22,373 nucleotides of DNA from Candidatus Bathyarchaeota archaeon (GCA_014729945.1 WJJC01000007.1:1-22373), one strand, 5' to 3'. Counted from the stretch's first letter, positions 7,362-15,879 are shown. Notes: generated from the letters alone by a model not told the origin. Made by a program: numbers and translations.

Positions 7362-8111
7362 GACATGATACTCTTTGAAGTTTGAAGTGCATGAGTTTCC
7401 CTCGCAGTAAAACACTCTGGTGTTTGATGGCACACTGTTTACTGCTATTATGGTTGAACTGGTCTGCTTGTATTCATCACTGTGCCAACAAATAGAAGCA
7501 GTGCTCTTACCATATTCATGGTCGGCTGAGATTTGCTTCATCTTGGAAAGGGCATCTTCGATAGAGTCTGGCTGAAAATCTGCTAATAGCTCCAAGGCTC
7601 TACACCGTCTCTTCTCAGAGTCACCGCTTATCTTCAACACTTGGTTATCCAGCTGGACGCCGGGGTACATGGTTATTACACCCATCGCGTATGGACCCGG
7701 CTTAATCTCCGAGACCCGGGTCTCGTGATCCCAGAGAATATGCCAAGCGGATTCACTGTCAGCGATCACAAAATTACCTGGCCTATAAAGGTGTCTGATT
7801 GATGCATCTGTTAGATGGATCTTAGCCTCAAACGCTGAGTTACATTCTCTTAGTACATCAAGGGCTAATAAGCCGCGGCTTCTTCTCGGTTGCTCAACTC
7901 TATGAGTCTCTTGATTCGTGATAGCCAAAAGCAATCCATCCTTATTTACACCGATCCAGGTTCCCCGTGAGGATACATCAATAGGAGCATATACGCCTTC
8001 ATCCAAGGCTCTGGGTGTTTCTTCTCTCGTATCGAGCCCTAAGTATCTATTATGTAGCGCAACCACAGGATAGTCTTCAAGCAAGCCATAAAGCATGATA
8101 TAGGTGCACAT
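7350..8111 (-). CDS. TANGO2/NRDE-like Ntn-hydrolase-fold protein
   Basis: A 253-residue protein starting Met-Cys, as in TANGO2/NRDE proteins and related N-terminal-nucleophile hydrolases where Cys2 becomes the N-terminal residue. Features in order: VVALHNRYLGLDTREETP (the NRDE region, here NRYL rather than NRDE), SRGTWIGVNKDGLLLAITNQ near residue 48, RRSRGLLALDVLRE near 77 and a late C-terminal beta-rich part with TSSTIIAVN. The loss of the Asp-Glu of NRDE makes it a divergent member. The function of the prokaryotic family is unknown; an amidase-like or haem-related role would be inference. It is convergent with the radical SAM gene and divergent from the CBS gene; minus-strand CTTTAAAAAC near 8140-8149 is a plausible TATA element. 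Confidence 0.7.
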   Translation of the reverse strand: MCTYIMLYGLLEDYPVVALHNRYLGLDTREETPRALDEGVYAPIDVSSRGTWIGVNKDGLLLAITNQETHRVEQPRRSRGLLALDVLRECNSAFEAKIHLTDASIRHLYRPGNFVIADSESAWHILWDHETRVSEIKPGPYAMGVITMYPGVQLDNQVLKISGDSEKRRCRALELLADFQPDSIEDALSKMKQISADHEYGKSTASICWHSDEYKQTSSTIIAVNSVPSNTRVFYCEGNSCTSNFKEYHVSFN

Positions 8112-8170
8112 AAAGGATCACATGGCTAATCCTGAATAGTTTTTAAAGATACCCACCAAAAATATGCAAC

Positions 8171-8180
8171 TATTTAATAC
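8171..8180 (+). promoter_or_regulatory. TATA box of the CBS-domain gene
   Basis: TATTTAATAC is centred about 25 bases ahead of the ATG at 8200. Transcription would then begin at or next to that ATG (leaderless), which excludes the in-frame ATG at 8164. Confidence 0.65.
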
Positions 8181-8199
8181 CCTATCACTATATTCTATA

Positions 8200-9390
8200 A
8201 TGGGTTTTCTAAAGGTGACAAAGACATTAGAAGAGTTAGCTAGAACCAATATATCCGAGATAGAAACATCATCCGGAAGTGTATTCAACCCAGGTGATAC
8301 AGCCAGTAAAGTACTGGGAGCCCTGAGAGACACCAATAGGACCGAAGCAGTAGCCACAGATGGGAGAAAAATCGGGATCATTACCGTAAGGGATCTTCTT
8401 GGTGTGGACCAGCCGGCGAATACAAAGATAGAAACCATATGGAAACAGGTTGGAAGCATCACACCTAACACCAGTATCCTTGAAGCAGTCGATCTTATGA
8501 TCAGGAACAATGTCACAGCTATGCCCTTGGTCTCTGGAGATGAGGTTACTTTGCTTAGCCAGCAGGATATTACCTCAGCCTTGAAAATGGTTTCTGAGCT
8601 TAACTCATTGAAAGCCAAGGATACCATGGTATCCCCTGTGGTAACAGTGGAGAAAGACACACCAATCGCTCATGTCCGCAGAAGAATGCTGGATGAAGGC
8701 ATCAGCCACATGCCAGTTGCTAACGATGGTGCGCTACTGGGAATAATTACGGGTGAAATGATAGTCACCACATTCATCACCGGCGCAACAAAGACAACCA
8801 CGGGGGATAGAGCAGGGGAAAAAATTTCCAAGTTCCCCGGCAAAGTCAGCGGATTCATGAATACTCGCCCACTAACAATCAGTCCAGATACGGGAGTTCT
8901 CAATGTGGTTAAGGCGATTGATAAGATGGGTGAAAAATACTGCATGGTAGTTGATGAAGAAGAGAAAATACAGGGAATCATAACCCACAGAGAACTACTT
9001 GCAGTACTCCATAACCTCATACCTGAACAAGAACTACCAGTATACATCGTCGGTATCGATGATGAGGACTTTTTCGAGAAATCAGTAGTCGAGGACAAGA
9101 TCAGGAGAACCGTAGAGAGATCCATGAAGATCCGAGAAGACGTGACAGAGGTAAGCGTAATGGTCAAAACTCAGCGCAGTGAAGGATCGAGAAGCAGATA
9201 CAAGGTCACAGCTAGAGTGCTGGGTCCCACAGCCAATTATAACGTGGATAATGAGGACTGGGGACTCATGGAAACATTCGATGGACTGGTAGACGCCTTG
9301 GATAAAAGACTACGCCGCACAAAGAAGGAACCTCAGAAAGGCGCAAGAAGGGGACGAAAACGACGAAATCCCCACCACCTCAAAACTTAA
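8200..9390 (+). CDS. Four-CBS-domain protein with C-terminal hibernation-factor (S30AE)-like region
   Basis: A 396-residue protein with four CBS motifs. Approximate positions are 16-70 (IGIITVRDLL), 75-128 (LLSQQDITSAL), 138-192 (LLGIITGEMI) and 213-270 (IQGIITHRELLAVL). Two Bateman modules of this kind usually sense adenine nucleotides or SAM. The last 115 residues are different: VYIVGIDDEDF, then VEDKIRRTVERSMKI, a strand VTEVSVMVKTQ, a strand SRYKVTARVLG, then DWGLMETFDGLVDALDKRL. This strand/helix order resembles the S30AE/HPF ribosome-hibernation fold. The protein ends in a very basic tail (KKEPQKGARRGRKRR) suited to RNA or ribosome binding. Energy-dependent ribosome control is my inference. 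The TATA box position fixes the start at 8200. Confidence 0.82.
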   Translation: MGFLKVTKTLEELARTNISEIETSSGSVFNPGDTASKVLGALRDTNRTEAVATDGRKIGIITVRDLLGVDQPANTKIETIWKQVGSITPNTSILEAVDLMIRNNVTAMPLVSGDEVTLLSQQDITSALKMVSELNSLKAKDTMVSPVVTVEKDTPIAHVRRRMLDEGISHMPVANDGALLGIITGEMIVTTFITGATKTTTGDRAGEKISKFPGKVSGFMNTRPLTISPDTGVLNVVKAIDKMGEKYCMVVDEEEKIQGIITHRELLAVLHNLIPEQELPVYIVGIDDEDFFEKSVVEDKIRRTVERSMKIREDVTEVSVMVKTQRSEGSRSRYKVTARVLGPTANYNVDNEDWGLMETFDGLVDALDKRLRRTKKEPQKGARRGRKRRNPHHLKT

Positions 9391-9424
9391 CCCAAACAAA
9401 AGACATCTTATTTCTGAATAAACA

Positions 9425-10381
9425 TTGCTTGATTACACAGTAATAGTAACCGAGCCCATCAACCATATGGGAGTAAAGTACCTTAAAGAGAAAAACGTGA
9501 AAGTAGTCGAGTTACCACCTGGAAGCACAGTTGAGACTCTCGCTAGGCATATCAATGAGGCTGATGGTATCATCACCAGGGGGAGCATCAAAATAACAAG
9601 GGAGCTTATGGCATCCAGCCCGCGGCTTAGAGTAGTGGGCGTACACGGCATAGGATGTGACCATGTTGACATAAACGCCGCAAAAGAACTAGGTAAAATC
9701 GTGTGTAATACCCCGGATGCATTAACAGTTACAGTAGCAGAAATGGCTATGGCTATGACGCTGACTCTTCTCAGGAACATTGTTGCTGCGGATAAAGCAG
9801 TGCGTAAAGGAGAGTGGCATCGTAAATACAGTGACCTCATAGGGAATGAGCTAGCAGGCAAAGAAGTGGGTATCATCGGGTTTGGAAGGATAGGAGAAGC
9901 TACCGCTAGGAGAATGCAGGCCTTCGATGCATCAGTATCTTACTGGAGTAGGACACGAAAACCTAGGAAAGAAAAGAAATACGGATACAAGTGGAAGGAA
10001 CTAGACGCATTACTAATGGAGTCGGATATCATCAGCCTCCACATACCATCCACATTCGAGACCAGACACCTCATTGATAAAGAAAAAATCAGCAAAATGA
10101 AACAGGGATCATATCTTATTAACACGGCGAGGGGAAAAGTGATAGATCAGAAAGCCCTTGTCAAGGCGCTGGAGACGGGTAAGATCAAGGCTGCCGCATT
10201 GGACGTTTTCGAGGATGAGCCACTACCAATGGACAGCCCATTATGTGAGATGGATAACGTTATCCTTACACCACATCTAGGGGCAAGTAATCTTGAGGGA
10301 ATGCAACGCATGGCATTACAGGTAGCCAAAGGAGTACTCAAATCCATAAAAGGAGAAGAACCAGAGAACCGAGTAGCGTAA
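9425..10381 (+). CDS. D-isomer 2-hydroxyacid dehydrogenase (glyoxylate/phosphoglycerate dehydrogenase type)
   Basis: A 318-residue enzyme of the D-2-hydroxyacid dehydrogenase family. The Rossmann loop GFGRIG (residues 152-157) and catalytic Arg236 (NTARGKVID), Glu265 (DVFEDEP) and His284 (LTPHLGAS) are all present. It has no C-terminal ACT domain, so it is the short form. After the second strand the sequence is SYWSRTRKP with no acidic residue. That favours NADP(H), as in archaeal glyoxylate/hydroxypyruvate reductases, over the NAD-type serine-pathway SerA. Substrate is therefore undecided between glyoxylate/hydroxypyruvate and 3-phosphoglycerate. The start is TTG at 9425, since no ATG precedes the first strand. 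It follows the CBS gene by 34 bases and may be co-transcribed. Confidence 0.85.
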   Translation: MLDYTVIVTEPINHMGVKYLKEKNVKVVELPPGSTVETLARHINEADGIITRGSIKITRELMASSPRLRVVGVHGIGCDHVDINAAKELGKIVCNTPDALTVTVAEMAMAMTLTLLRNIVAADKAVRKGEWHRKYSDLIGNELAGKEVGIIGFGRIGEATARRMQAFDASVSYWSRTRKPRKEKKYGYKWKELDALLMESDIISLHIPSTFETRHLIDKEKISKMKQGSYLINTARGKVIDQKALVKALETGKIKAAALDVFEDEPLPMDSPLCEMDNVILTPHLGASNLEGMQRMALQVAKGVLKSIKGEEPENRVA

Positions 10382-10578
10382 GTAGGTGGAGAGGATACCA
10401 CATTCCTTTTGAATCAAATCCTTCTTCAAGAAAAACAAGCCCTAAAATAGATTATTTCTTAGCTAGATCTACGCGAAAACGAATCTTAATCAACACACAA
10501 AAAATGAGCTATATTTAATCAAAGAAAACGTGTCCAGTTACACCAGATTTGTAATAACACATTAAGATACAATATAGA
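10382..10578 (+). other. Intergenic region before the decayed glycan operon
   Basis: 197 bases without a recognisable gene. A weak hairpin (GTGG 10386-10389 with CCAC 10398-10401) followed by ATTCCTTTT could end the dehydrogenase transcript. ATATTTAATC near 10510-10519 is a TATA-like element about 65 bases ahead of the ATG at 10579. Nothing else stands out. Confidence 0.35.
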
Positions 10579-11613
10579 ATGCTCAAGAAAACAGGAATAC
10601 ACCTATTGCTAATACCATTAATAATAATACTATTAATCCACAGCATACTCCCGAAGCCACCTTTAAAACAACCCGAGACAGTAAAACCCATTAAACGGGA
10701 AAAAACACTTGTTGGGATCTATTTCTATACATGGTTCGGAAACCAAGATGGAAGCCCAGGCTCAAGACACTGGGATAACACCCCGACACCCCGCTAATCG
10801 GTCGATACAGCAGTCACAATGAAACAGTCATATACTGGCAACTAGACATGATACAAAAACTAGATATCGACTTTCTATTTCTATCATGGTGGGAAGACAG
10901 CTTCGAGGACAAAGCGATAAAAAAACTACTCGCAGTAAACAATAAAAGAGAAAACCCTATCAATTTCTCCATCCTCGTAGAACCCTACGAGGGAGACCGC
11001 CTAGCAGTAGCCCAGGCAAGAGACGCCACGGGGGAACCAGTATTCAACTATGAGTACTCCCACGAGTACATCTGGAGTACATTCATAGAACCATACCCTG
11101 AATATTATCAACACTACCATGGTAAACCCCTCCTAACCTACTTCAACCCAGCGCAACCCCCCATAGACCCAAAATACGAGACACATATACTCGGAGATTG
11201 CGACCCCAGCGAGACATGGGAAGACTGGGTATGGATGTTATGGTGATTACGGGTCAACGAGTGATAACTCCAGTATACATCCACCGTGGTTCAGCGACGA
11301 AAATCAGAGAGCAAGAAACGGTTACTGCAGTGTACTCCCAAGATTCGATGACTGGCTCCTTTACACCAGTGGATTCAGAGACGTATGGCACCGATTCGAT
11401 GTAAACTACAGTCAAGGACTCTACGACAGACAATGGCTATTCGCCATACAGGAAGCAAGAAACGGAAACATAGACATCATCGGAGTATTCGGGTGGAACG
11501 AGTACCAAGAAAGAACTCAGGTCGAGCCACATCATGACCAATCTGGTGCAGATCCCTACTATATCTACTGGAAAACAAAACACTATATACAGATACTGAG
11601 AGAAAAGACATGA
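10579..11613 (+). pseudogene. GH99-like glycan-processing protein, two frameshifts
   Basis: A reading frame of about 345 residues is split in three. Segment 1 (10579-10797) has a hydrophobic anchor or signal (HLLLIPLIIILLIHSILP) and then VGIYFYTWFGN...RHWDNTP, typical of GH99-like (endo-mannosidase-type) domains. Segment 2 runs in the next frame with PLIGRYSSHNETV, then DIDFLFLSWWEDSFED and DWVWMLW, to a TGA at 11244. Segment 3 returns to the first frame with DYGSTSDNSS, SVLPRFDDWLL, FGWNEYQERTQVEPH and a TGA at 11611. Adding one C to the CCCC run at 10781-10784 gives DNTPDTPLIGRY. Removing one T at 11244 joins WMLW to DYGS. It is broken in the given sequence; sequencing indels are the alternative, though neighbouring genes are damaged too. 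The next gene starts in an ATGA overlap. Confidence 0.75.
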
Positions 11614-12243
11614 AAATAAACACCGAGGAAAAGCAGAACGTAGCCATCATATTATTATCACGATTACTACTAATTATCATCAGTACATTAGCCACTCTCT
11701 TCCCTATGAGAACACCCTATCCAGGTGAGACTATATGGACCACGGGAACCCATAACCGGTAACTTTGCCAGATGGGACGCAGGATGGTATCTCTATATTG
11801 CTGAACACGGATACGACAAGAAACTTCTCTACGCTTTCAGACCAATATATCCCACAATACTCCACATCACACACCGAATACTAGGCGGAGAAATACTCAA
11901 AATTACGGCAAACACCGGATTCATATGGAACCTGAGTATGCTACTCGCAGCCACTCTCCTCATAGCCCTAACCGCCACACTCTACCAAACTATACGGAGT
12001 TTAGACCTCAAGGACACGAGAACCCACTACATGTTATGGGGAGTAGCCCTTCTAACCATATTCACACTTGTGGGAGATTTGAAATCATGGACAAGATATA
12101 CTCTGACAATAATACCAGTATACTGGAGCATCGCTGAAATAACTAAAAACAGAGAATGGCTCAACAGCACCATCGTAATTTCCTTCACCAGCATAATGGT
12201 GTACGGGACAATCGCATACGTCAATTGGTATCACTTCCTGTAA
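11610..12243 (+). pseudogene. Gpi18/PIG-V-like mannosyltransferase, frameshifted and internally deleted
   Basis: An ATG at 11610 overlaps the previous stop (ATGA). It opens MKINTEEKQN, a hydrophobic helix (LLSRLLLIIISTLATLFP) and MRTPYPG, then hits TAA at 11760. The second part continues in the +1 frame as RLYGPREPITGNFARWDAGW, YLYIAEHGYDKK and FRPIYPTILH. The ARWDAGWYxxIAxxGY motif is the N-terminal signature of Gpi18/PIG-V-type mannosyltransferases, which use dolichyl-phosphate sugars at the membrane. It then has only about 3-4 more helices before DLKSWTRYTLTIIPVYWSIA, a motif normally near the C-terminus, and ends at 12243. About 210 residues in total against roughly 400 expected implies the central helices are missing. 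It is most likely a dead gene. Confidence 0.65.
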
Positions 12244-12306
12244 CCAAGAAAAACCCGAAGGACGTACAGTCTACTTAACGAATCATCCACCACCCCTTAA
12301 ACGAAG

Positions 12307-12693
12307 ATGAGCAAGACCACAGTATATCTAATGCTATTCCTAGTTAGCCTCATCGGCGCAACTGGAAACATACTACTCAAAATAGGCACCACAAGATTCG
12401 GGGAGATAAAACCCACAAACCTACTAGATCCAAAGTTTCTACTACAATACACATTCACTCCACTGATAATAATCGCAATGATCGCCTTCTTTACGGGCCG
12501 ATTACTAACTGGAAGTCCATTATCCGTCCTAGGAACAGGTCAGACCACCATAGCCATCACCGTGGGTACACAGGCATTAACACTTTTCCTAGAAGCCATT
12601 TCTCTCGGACAAAGATACACGTCTAAAAAATATCTCGGCTTCGTTGTCGGGTTAATTAGCCTTGCTCTAGTCTTGAAGCCTCAACAGGTGTAA
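12307..12693 (+). CDS. Small DMT-superfamily (SMR/ArnE-F-like) membrane protein
   Basis: An intact 128-residue protein with four predicted membrane helices (about residues 5-25, 46-67, 74-98 and 105-124). GATGNILLKIGTTRFGE in helix 1 has the NxxLK pattern of EamA/SMR-type half-transporters and of ArnE/ArnF, which flip lipid-linked sugars. Its position between a mannosyltransferase remnant and a DPM1-like GT2 remnant supports a lipid-sugar flippase role; this is inferred from context. It is the only undamaged reading frame in the cluster. Its stop overlaps the original ATG of the GT2 gene (TAATG). If its partners are dead, it may be a recent survivor with no function left. Confidence 0.7.
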   Translation: MSKTTVYLMLFLVSLIGATGNILLKIGTTRFGEIKPTNLLDPKFLLQYTFTPLIIIAMIAFFTGRLLTGSPLSVLGTGQTTIAITVGTQALTLFLEAISLGQRYTSKKYLGFVVGLISLALVLKPQQV

Positions 12694-13455
12694 TGGTTGA
12701 GGTCAACCATTAGCCTAGTCATACCATGCTATAATGCATAAAAACATATCACGGAAACAATAATACAAGCTGACAGGATTCTAAGAGAAAACAGTGAAAG
12801 ATACGAGATAATCATCGTAGAGGATGGAAGCACAGATGGGACCACAGAGATAGTCCGCGAAATAGCTACAAAACACCCCCACGTATATCATAATTATAAA
12901 AAACACAGACAGGGGAAGGGCAAAGTACTGGAAAACGCATTCAGTGAAGCAAACGGCCAGATACTGATATTCATGGACGCGGATTCATCCATATCACCCA
13001 GCAATCTCCCGGAAATAATAGATAAAGTCAAACAAGGCTACGATATCTGCACAGGTATAAGAAAACATGAACAACGGAAACTAAGCCGAAGAATAACGAG
13101 CCTCCTATTCAACTCGATAGCAAGAAGACTACTTAAAACAATGAACACCGATCATCAATGCGGATTCAAGGCATTCAAAGCCGAGATAATAAAGGATCTA
13201 ATGGGAGAGACACGTGAAACAGGGTGGCTCTGGGACGCAGAGATACTGATGCGGGCGCAACAAAAAAGATACACCATCCATGAACTACCTGTAAACTGGA
13301 AACCATGTAAGGAGACTAGCATAAACCTCCTAGTCGATCCCCTAAAAATGCTAATCGGGTTATATCGATTACGAAAAAACCATGAAAAAAGAGCAAAAGA
13401 AAAACTCATAAAAACAAAGGAGAGAAAGTACAGCACCCCCGTAAAAAGGGTCTAA
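12693..13455 (+). pseudogene. DPM1-like family 2 glycosyltransferase, nonsense codon and 5' frameshift
   Basis: The encoded protein is a GT2 polyprenyl-phosphate sugar synthase: ISLVIPCYNA (Rossmann start), EIIIVEDGSTDGT, KHRQGKGKVLENAF, LIFMDADSS (the DxD metal site), a basic region RRITSLLFNSIARRL and DHQCGFKAFK near the active site. In the given sequence an in-frame TAA at 12739-12741 sits exactly where an acidic residue of the IPCYNxE motif is expected, so one GAA-to-TAA change explains it. The natural start ATG at 12693 overlaps the previous stop but runs into TAG at 12711. Dropping one C near 12707 gives MVEVNISLVIPCYN. The surviving ORF from an ATG at 12973 lacks the nucleotide-binding half. 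It would have made dolichyl-phosphate mannose or glucose for the neighbouring enzyme. Confidence 0.75.
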
Positions 13456-13562
13456 GCAAGAGATAAAGCCCCAGAAACACCCGGATCCGGTAGTAATCAC
13501 CACAAAAAACTGTTATAGTGACGACCCGAAACGATATCAAATACACCGCCCAATACCAGTCT

Positions 13563-14234
13563 ATGCAACTAGCAGGCTTGCTCAGCGGAGGGAAAGACAG
13601 CGTATACGCTTCACACCATGCACAAAAAGAAGGACACACTCTAACCCACCTAGTATCGCTCCACTCACGGAACCCCGACAGCTACATGTTCCACACAGTT
13701 AACATAGACCTAACTGGATTACAAGCCGAAGCATGGGGGATAAACTACGTACAAGCCACGACAGAGGGAATAAAAGAAAAAGAGCTAAAAGAGCTAAAAG
13801 CAGCTCTGGAGCCCTTAGATATCGATGGGGTCATAACCGGCGCCATCGCAAGTAAATATCAATCAGATAGAATAAACAAAATATGTAAAGAACTAAGCTT
13901 AACCCCTTACCACCCCATCTGGGGGACAAACCGGGAAAAACTATTAAACAATATGCTAGACGAAGGAATGAAAATCATATTCACCAGCGTAGCAGCCCAC
14001 GGCCTCGAACAATCATGGCTAGGAAAACCACTAAACAGAAACAGAATAAAACAACTCAAAACCCTCAACAAACAATTCAGTGTAGACATAGCAGGAGAAG
14101 GTGGCGAATACGAGACCTTAGTAACTGATGCGCCATGGTTCAACAAACGTATCAAGATCATAAAAGCCGAGAAAACATGGGACGGAGTAAGCGGACGATA
14201 CCATATACATGAAACAAGTTTAGAGACTAAATAG
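13563..14234 (+). CDS. dph6: Diphthine--ammonia ligase (Dph6) / MJ0570-type ATP pyrophosphatase
   Basis: A 223-residue PP-loop ATPase. It performs the last step of diphthamide formation on elongation factor 2, amidating diphthine with ATP and ammonia. The PP-loop SGGKDS is at residues 8-13. VITGAIASKYQSDRI near 92, LTPYHPIWGTNREKLL near 117 and the hallmark GEGGEYETLVTDAPWF near 180 are all family-typical. I use the ATG at 13563, which places the PP-loop right at the N-terminus as usual; a GTG at 13518 in the same frame would add 15 residues of no known kind. The gene follows the decayed glycan cluster by 107 bases and looks intact. Confidence 0.92.
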   Translation: MQLAGLLSGGKDSVYASHHAQKEGHTLTHLVSLHSRNPDSYMFHTVNIDLTGLQAEAWGINYVQATTEGIKEKELKELKAALEPLDIDGVITGAIASKYQSDRINKICKELSLTPYHPIWGTNREKLLNNMLDEGMKIIFTSVAAHGLEQSWLGKPLNRNRIKQLKTLNKQFSVDIAGEGGEYETLVTDAPWFNKRIKIIKAEKTWDGVSGRYHIHETSLETK

Positions 14235-14417
14235 ACTACATAAAAGATATAAGCAATAACAACTCCAAACACTGCGAGGAGAACGCGGTGATGTCCCGCC
14301 AAACAGTTTAGGCCAAAAGGCCCTACATGATTTTAATAGACGCTCCTCCACTGCAAAAAACATATACAGTGTGAGCCATATCGGACAACACAACCGTTCC
14401 CCAAGGAATGAACCCAA
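14235..14417 (+). other. 183-base leader region before the threonyl-tRNA synthetase
   Basis: Long for this window, where many genes have no leader. It contains GGCC AAAA GGCC (14311-14322), extended by one bulged base to TAG/CTA, and a shorter GCG/CGC hairpin near 14273-14286. The sequence does not fit a known riboswitch I recognise, and I see no C/D-box pair. It could hold the dph6 terminator plus the thrS promoter, or a regulatory leader. Confidence 0.3.
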
Positions 14418-15872
14418 ATGAGCAAAGAAAATAAGAAAAAAGAAGTAGTATCCGAAGCCCTCAAAGCAGAAGAAAAACTACGCAGCTACTGGTACATATT
14501 AGACACAGATGGAAAACTCTGGGAATTCGATGAATTCGACTTCACAGAACATGAAAAACTACGCATATTCAGCGGATACGAATACGAGAAGGATAGAACC
14601 ACTACACAAACACCGCCACACGTAGACCTAATGAGAAACCTAGAACTAGTGGACTATGAACCAGCTAGCGATCCTGGAAACTTCAGATATTATCCCAAAG
14701 GCAGGATGATAAAGGGACTACTAGAAGAGTATGTTACCAGCATGGTTCATGACTATGGTGGAATGGAGGTAGAGACCCCACTTATGTATAGCATGGAGCA
14801 CCCTACACTCAAGAGCTACCTCAATAGGTTCCCAGCCAGACAATACACCATCGAGTCAGATGACACCCCATACTTCATGCGCTTCGCAGCATGCTTCGGC
14901 CAATTTCTCATGAGCCACGATGCCATCATCAGTTACCGAAACCTACCCATGCGCATCTACGAGATGACCCGCTACAGCTTTAGAAGAGAACAAAGAGGAG
15001 AACTCACAGGACTCAGAAGACTTAGGGCATTCACCATGCCAGATGTCCACGCTTTCTGCAAGGACCTATCTCAAGCAAAAGAAGAGTTCAAAAGCAGATT
15101 CAAACTAAGCCAAGACGTCCTAGAGGGAATAGGGTTCCAGAAAGCAGACTACGAGCTAGGAGTTAGGATGGTCAGGGATTTCTATGAGGAGAACAAGGAT
15201 TTCATCCTAGAACTGGTGAAACAACATGGAAAACCAGTACTAGTGGAAATGTGGGATGACCGATTCTTCTACTTCATACTCAAATGGGAGATGAACTTCG
15301 TTGACAACCTAGACAAAGCATCAGCATTCGCAACCGACCAGATAGACGTCGAGAACGGGGAACGCTACGACATAAGATACATGGACGAAGATGGAGAACA
15401 GAAACACCCTCTAATACTACACTGCAGCCCATCAGGAGCCATCGAACGAGACATATATGGACTCTTAGAGAAAGCAGCATTCGACATGAAAAAAGGATTA
15501 AAACCAAGATTACCCCTATGGCTAACTCCAACGCAGGTAAGAATAATCCCTGTAACAGAGGAGTATGTGGAACTAGCCACCGATGTAAAAGACGGTTTCC
15601 ACCAAATCAGGGTTGATATAGATGACAGAGATGAGACGGTTGGTAAGAAGATCAGGGACGCCGAGAAAGAATGGATACCCTACATAATTGTCGTCGGGGA
15701 GAGAGAAATAGACGTAGAAAAATACCAAGTCAGGGTACGAGGAGAAAGGAAACCAGTCGAATACAGTGTAGTAGAGTTACAGGAAAAAATACACTCCAAG
15801 ACCAAGGATAAACCCTTTAGACCCGTACCTATGCCCGTCTACCTTGCTGACAGACCACAATTCGTAGGATAA
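14418..15872 (+). CDS. thrS: Threonyl-tRNA synthetase, archaeal type, lacking the N-terminal editing domain
   Basis: A 484-residue class II synthetase that charges tRNA-Thr with threonine. Features of the archaeal type in order: [20 protein letters not shown] near residue 65, motif-1-type region [11 protein letters not shown] near 98, [20 protein letters not shown] near 114, [13 protein letters not shown] near 155, motif 2 with [20 protein letters not shown] near 190, [11 protein letters not shown], and motif 3 with [17 protein letters not shown] near 337. An anticodon-binding domain follows ([32 protein letters not shown]). Usual archaeal ThrRS proteins have about 140 more residues at the N-terminus, a DTD-like domain that removes mis-attached serine. 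Here only 30 polar residues precede the catalytic part. A separate editing protein would be expected elsewhere in the genome, as in the known ThrRS-cat/ThrRS-ed split of some Crenarchaeota. Confidence 0.92.
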   Translation: MSKENKKKEVVSEALKAEEKLRSYWYILDTDGKLWEFDEFDFTEHEKLRIFSGYEYEKDRTTTQTPPHVDLMRNLELVDYEPASDPGNFRYYPKGRMIKGLLEEYVTSMVHDYGGMEVETPLMYSMEHPTLKSYLNRFPARQYTIESDDTPYFMRFAACFGQFLMSHDAIISYRNLPMRIYEMTRYSFRREQRGELTGLRRLRAFTMPDVHAFCKDLSQAKEEFKSRFKLSQDVLEGIGFQKADYELGVRMVRDFYEENKDFILELVKQHGKPVLVEMWDDRFFYFILKWEMNFVDNLDKASAFATDQIDVENGERYDIRYMDEDGEQKHPLILHCSPSGAIERDIYGLLEKAAFDMKKGLKPRLPLWLTPTQVRIIPVTEEYVELATDVKDGFHQIRVDIDDRDETVGKKIRDAEKEWIPYIIVVGEREIDVEKYQVRVRGERKPVEYSVVELQEKIHSKTKDKPFRPVPMPVYLADRPQFVG

Positions 15873-15879
15873 TACCTGG

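Noticed and set aside
8164..8199. ATG at 8164 as start of the CBS protein
   Set aside because: The TATA box at 8171-8180 lies inside that extension and points to 8200.
11198..11404. 68-residue ORF in the third frame
   Set aside because: It is a shadow frame over the GH99-like segments; those show family motifs in the other frames.
10579..13455. Programmed frameshifting or stop readthrough instead of decay
   Set aside because: The junctions differ from each other, no shared slippery site or downstream structure is evident, and one gene also lacks its middle. Decay is simpler.
14311..14322. GGCC AAAA GGCC as an intrinsic terminator
   Set aside because: No T-run follows closely, so it is noted only as part of the thrS leader.
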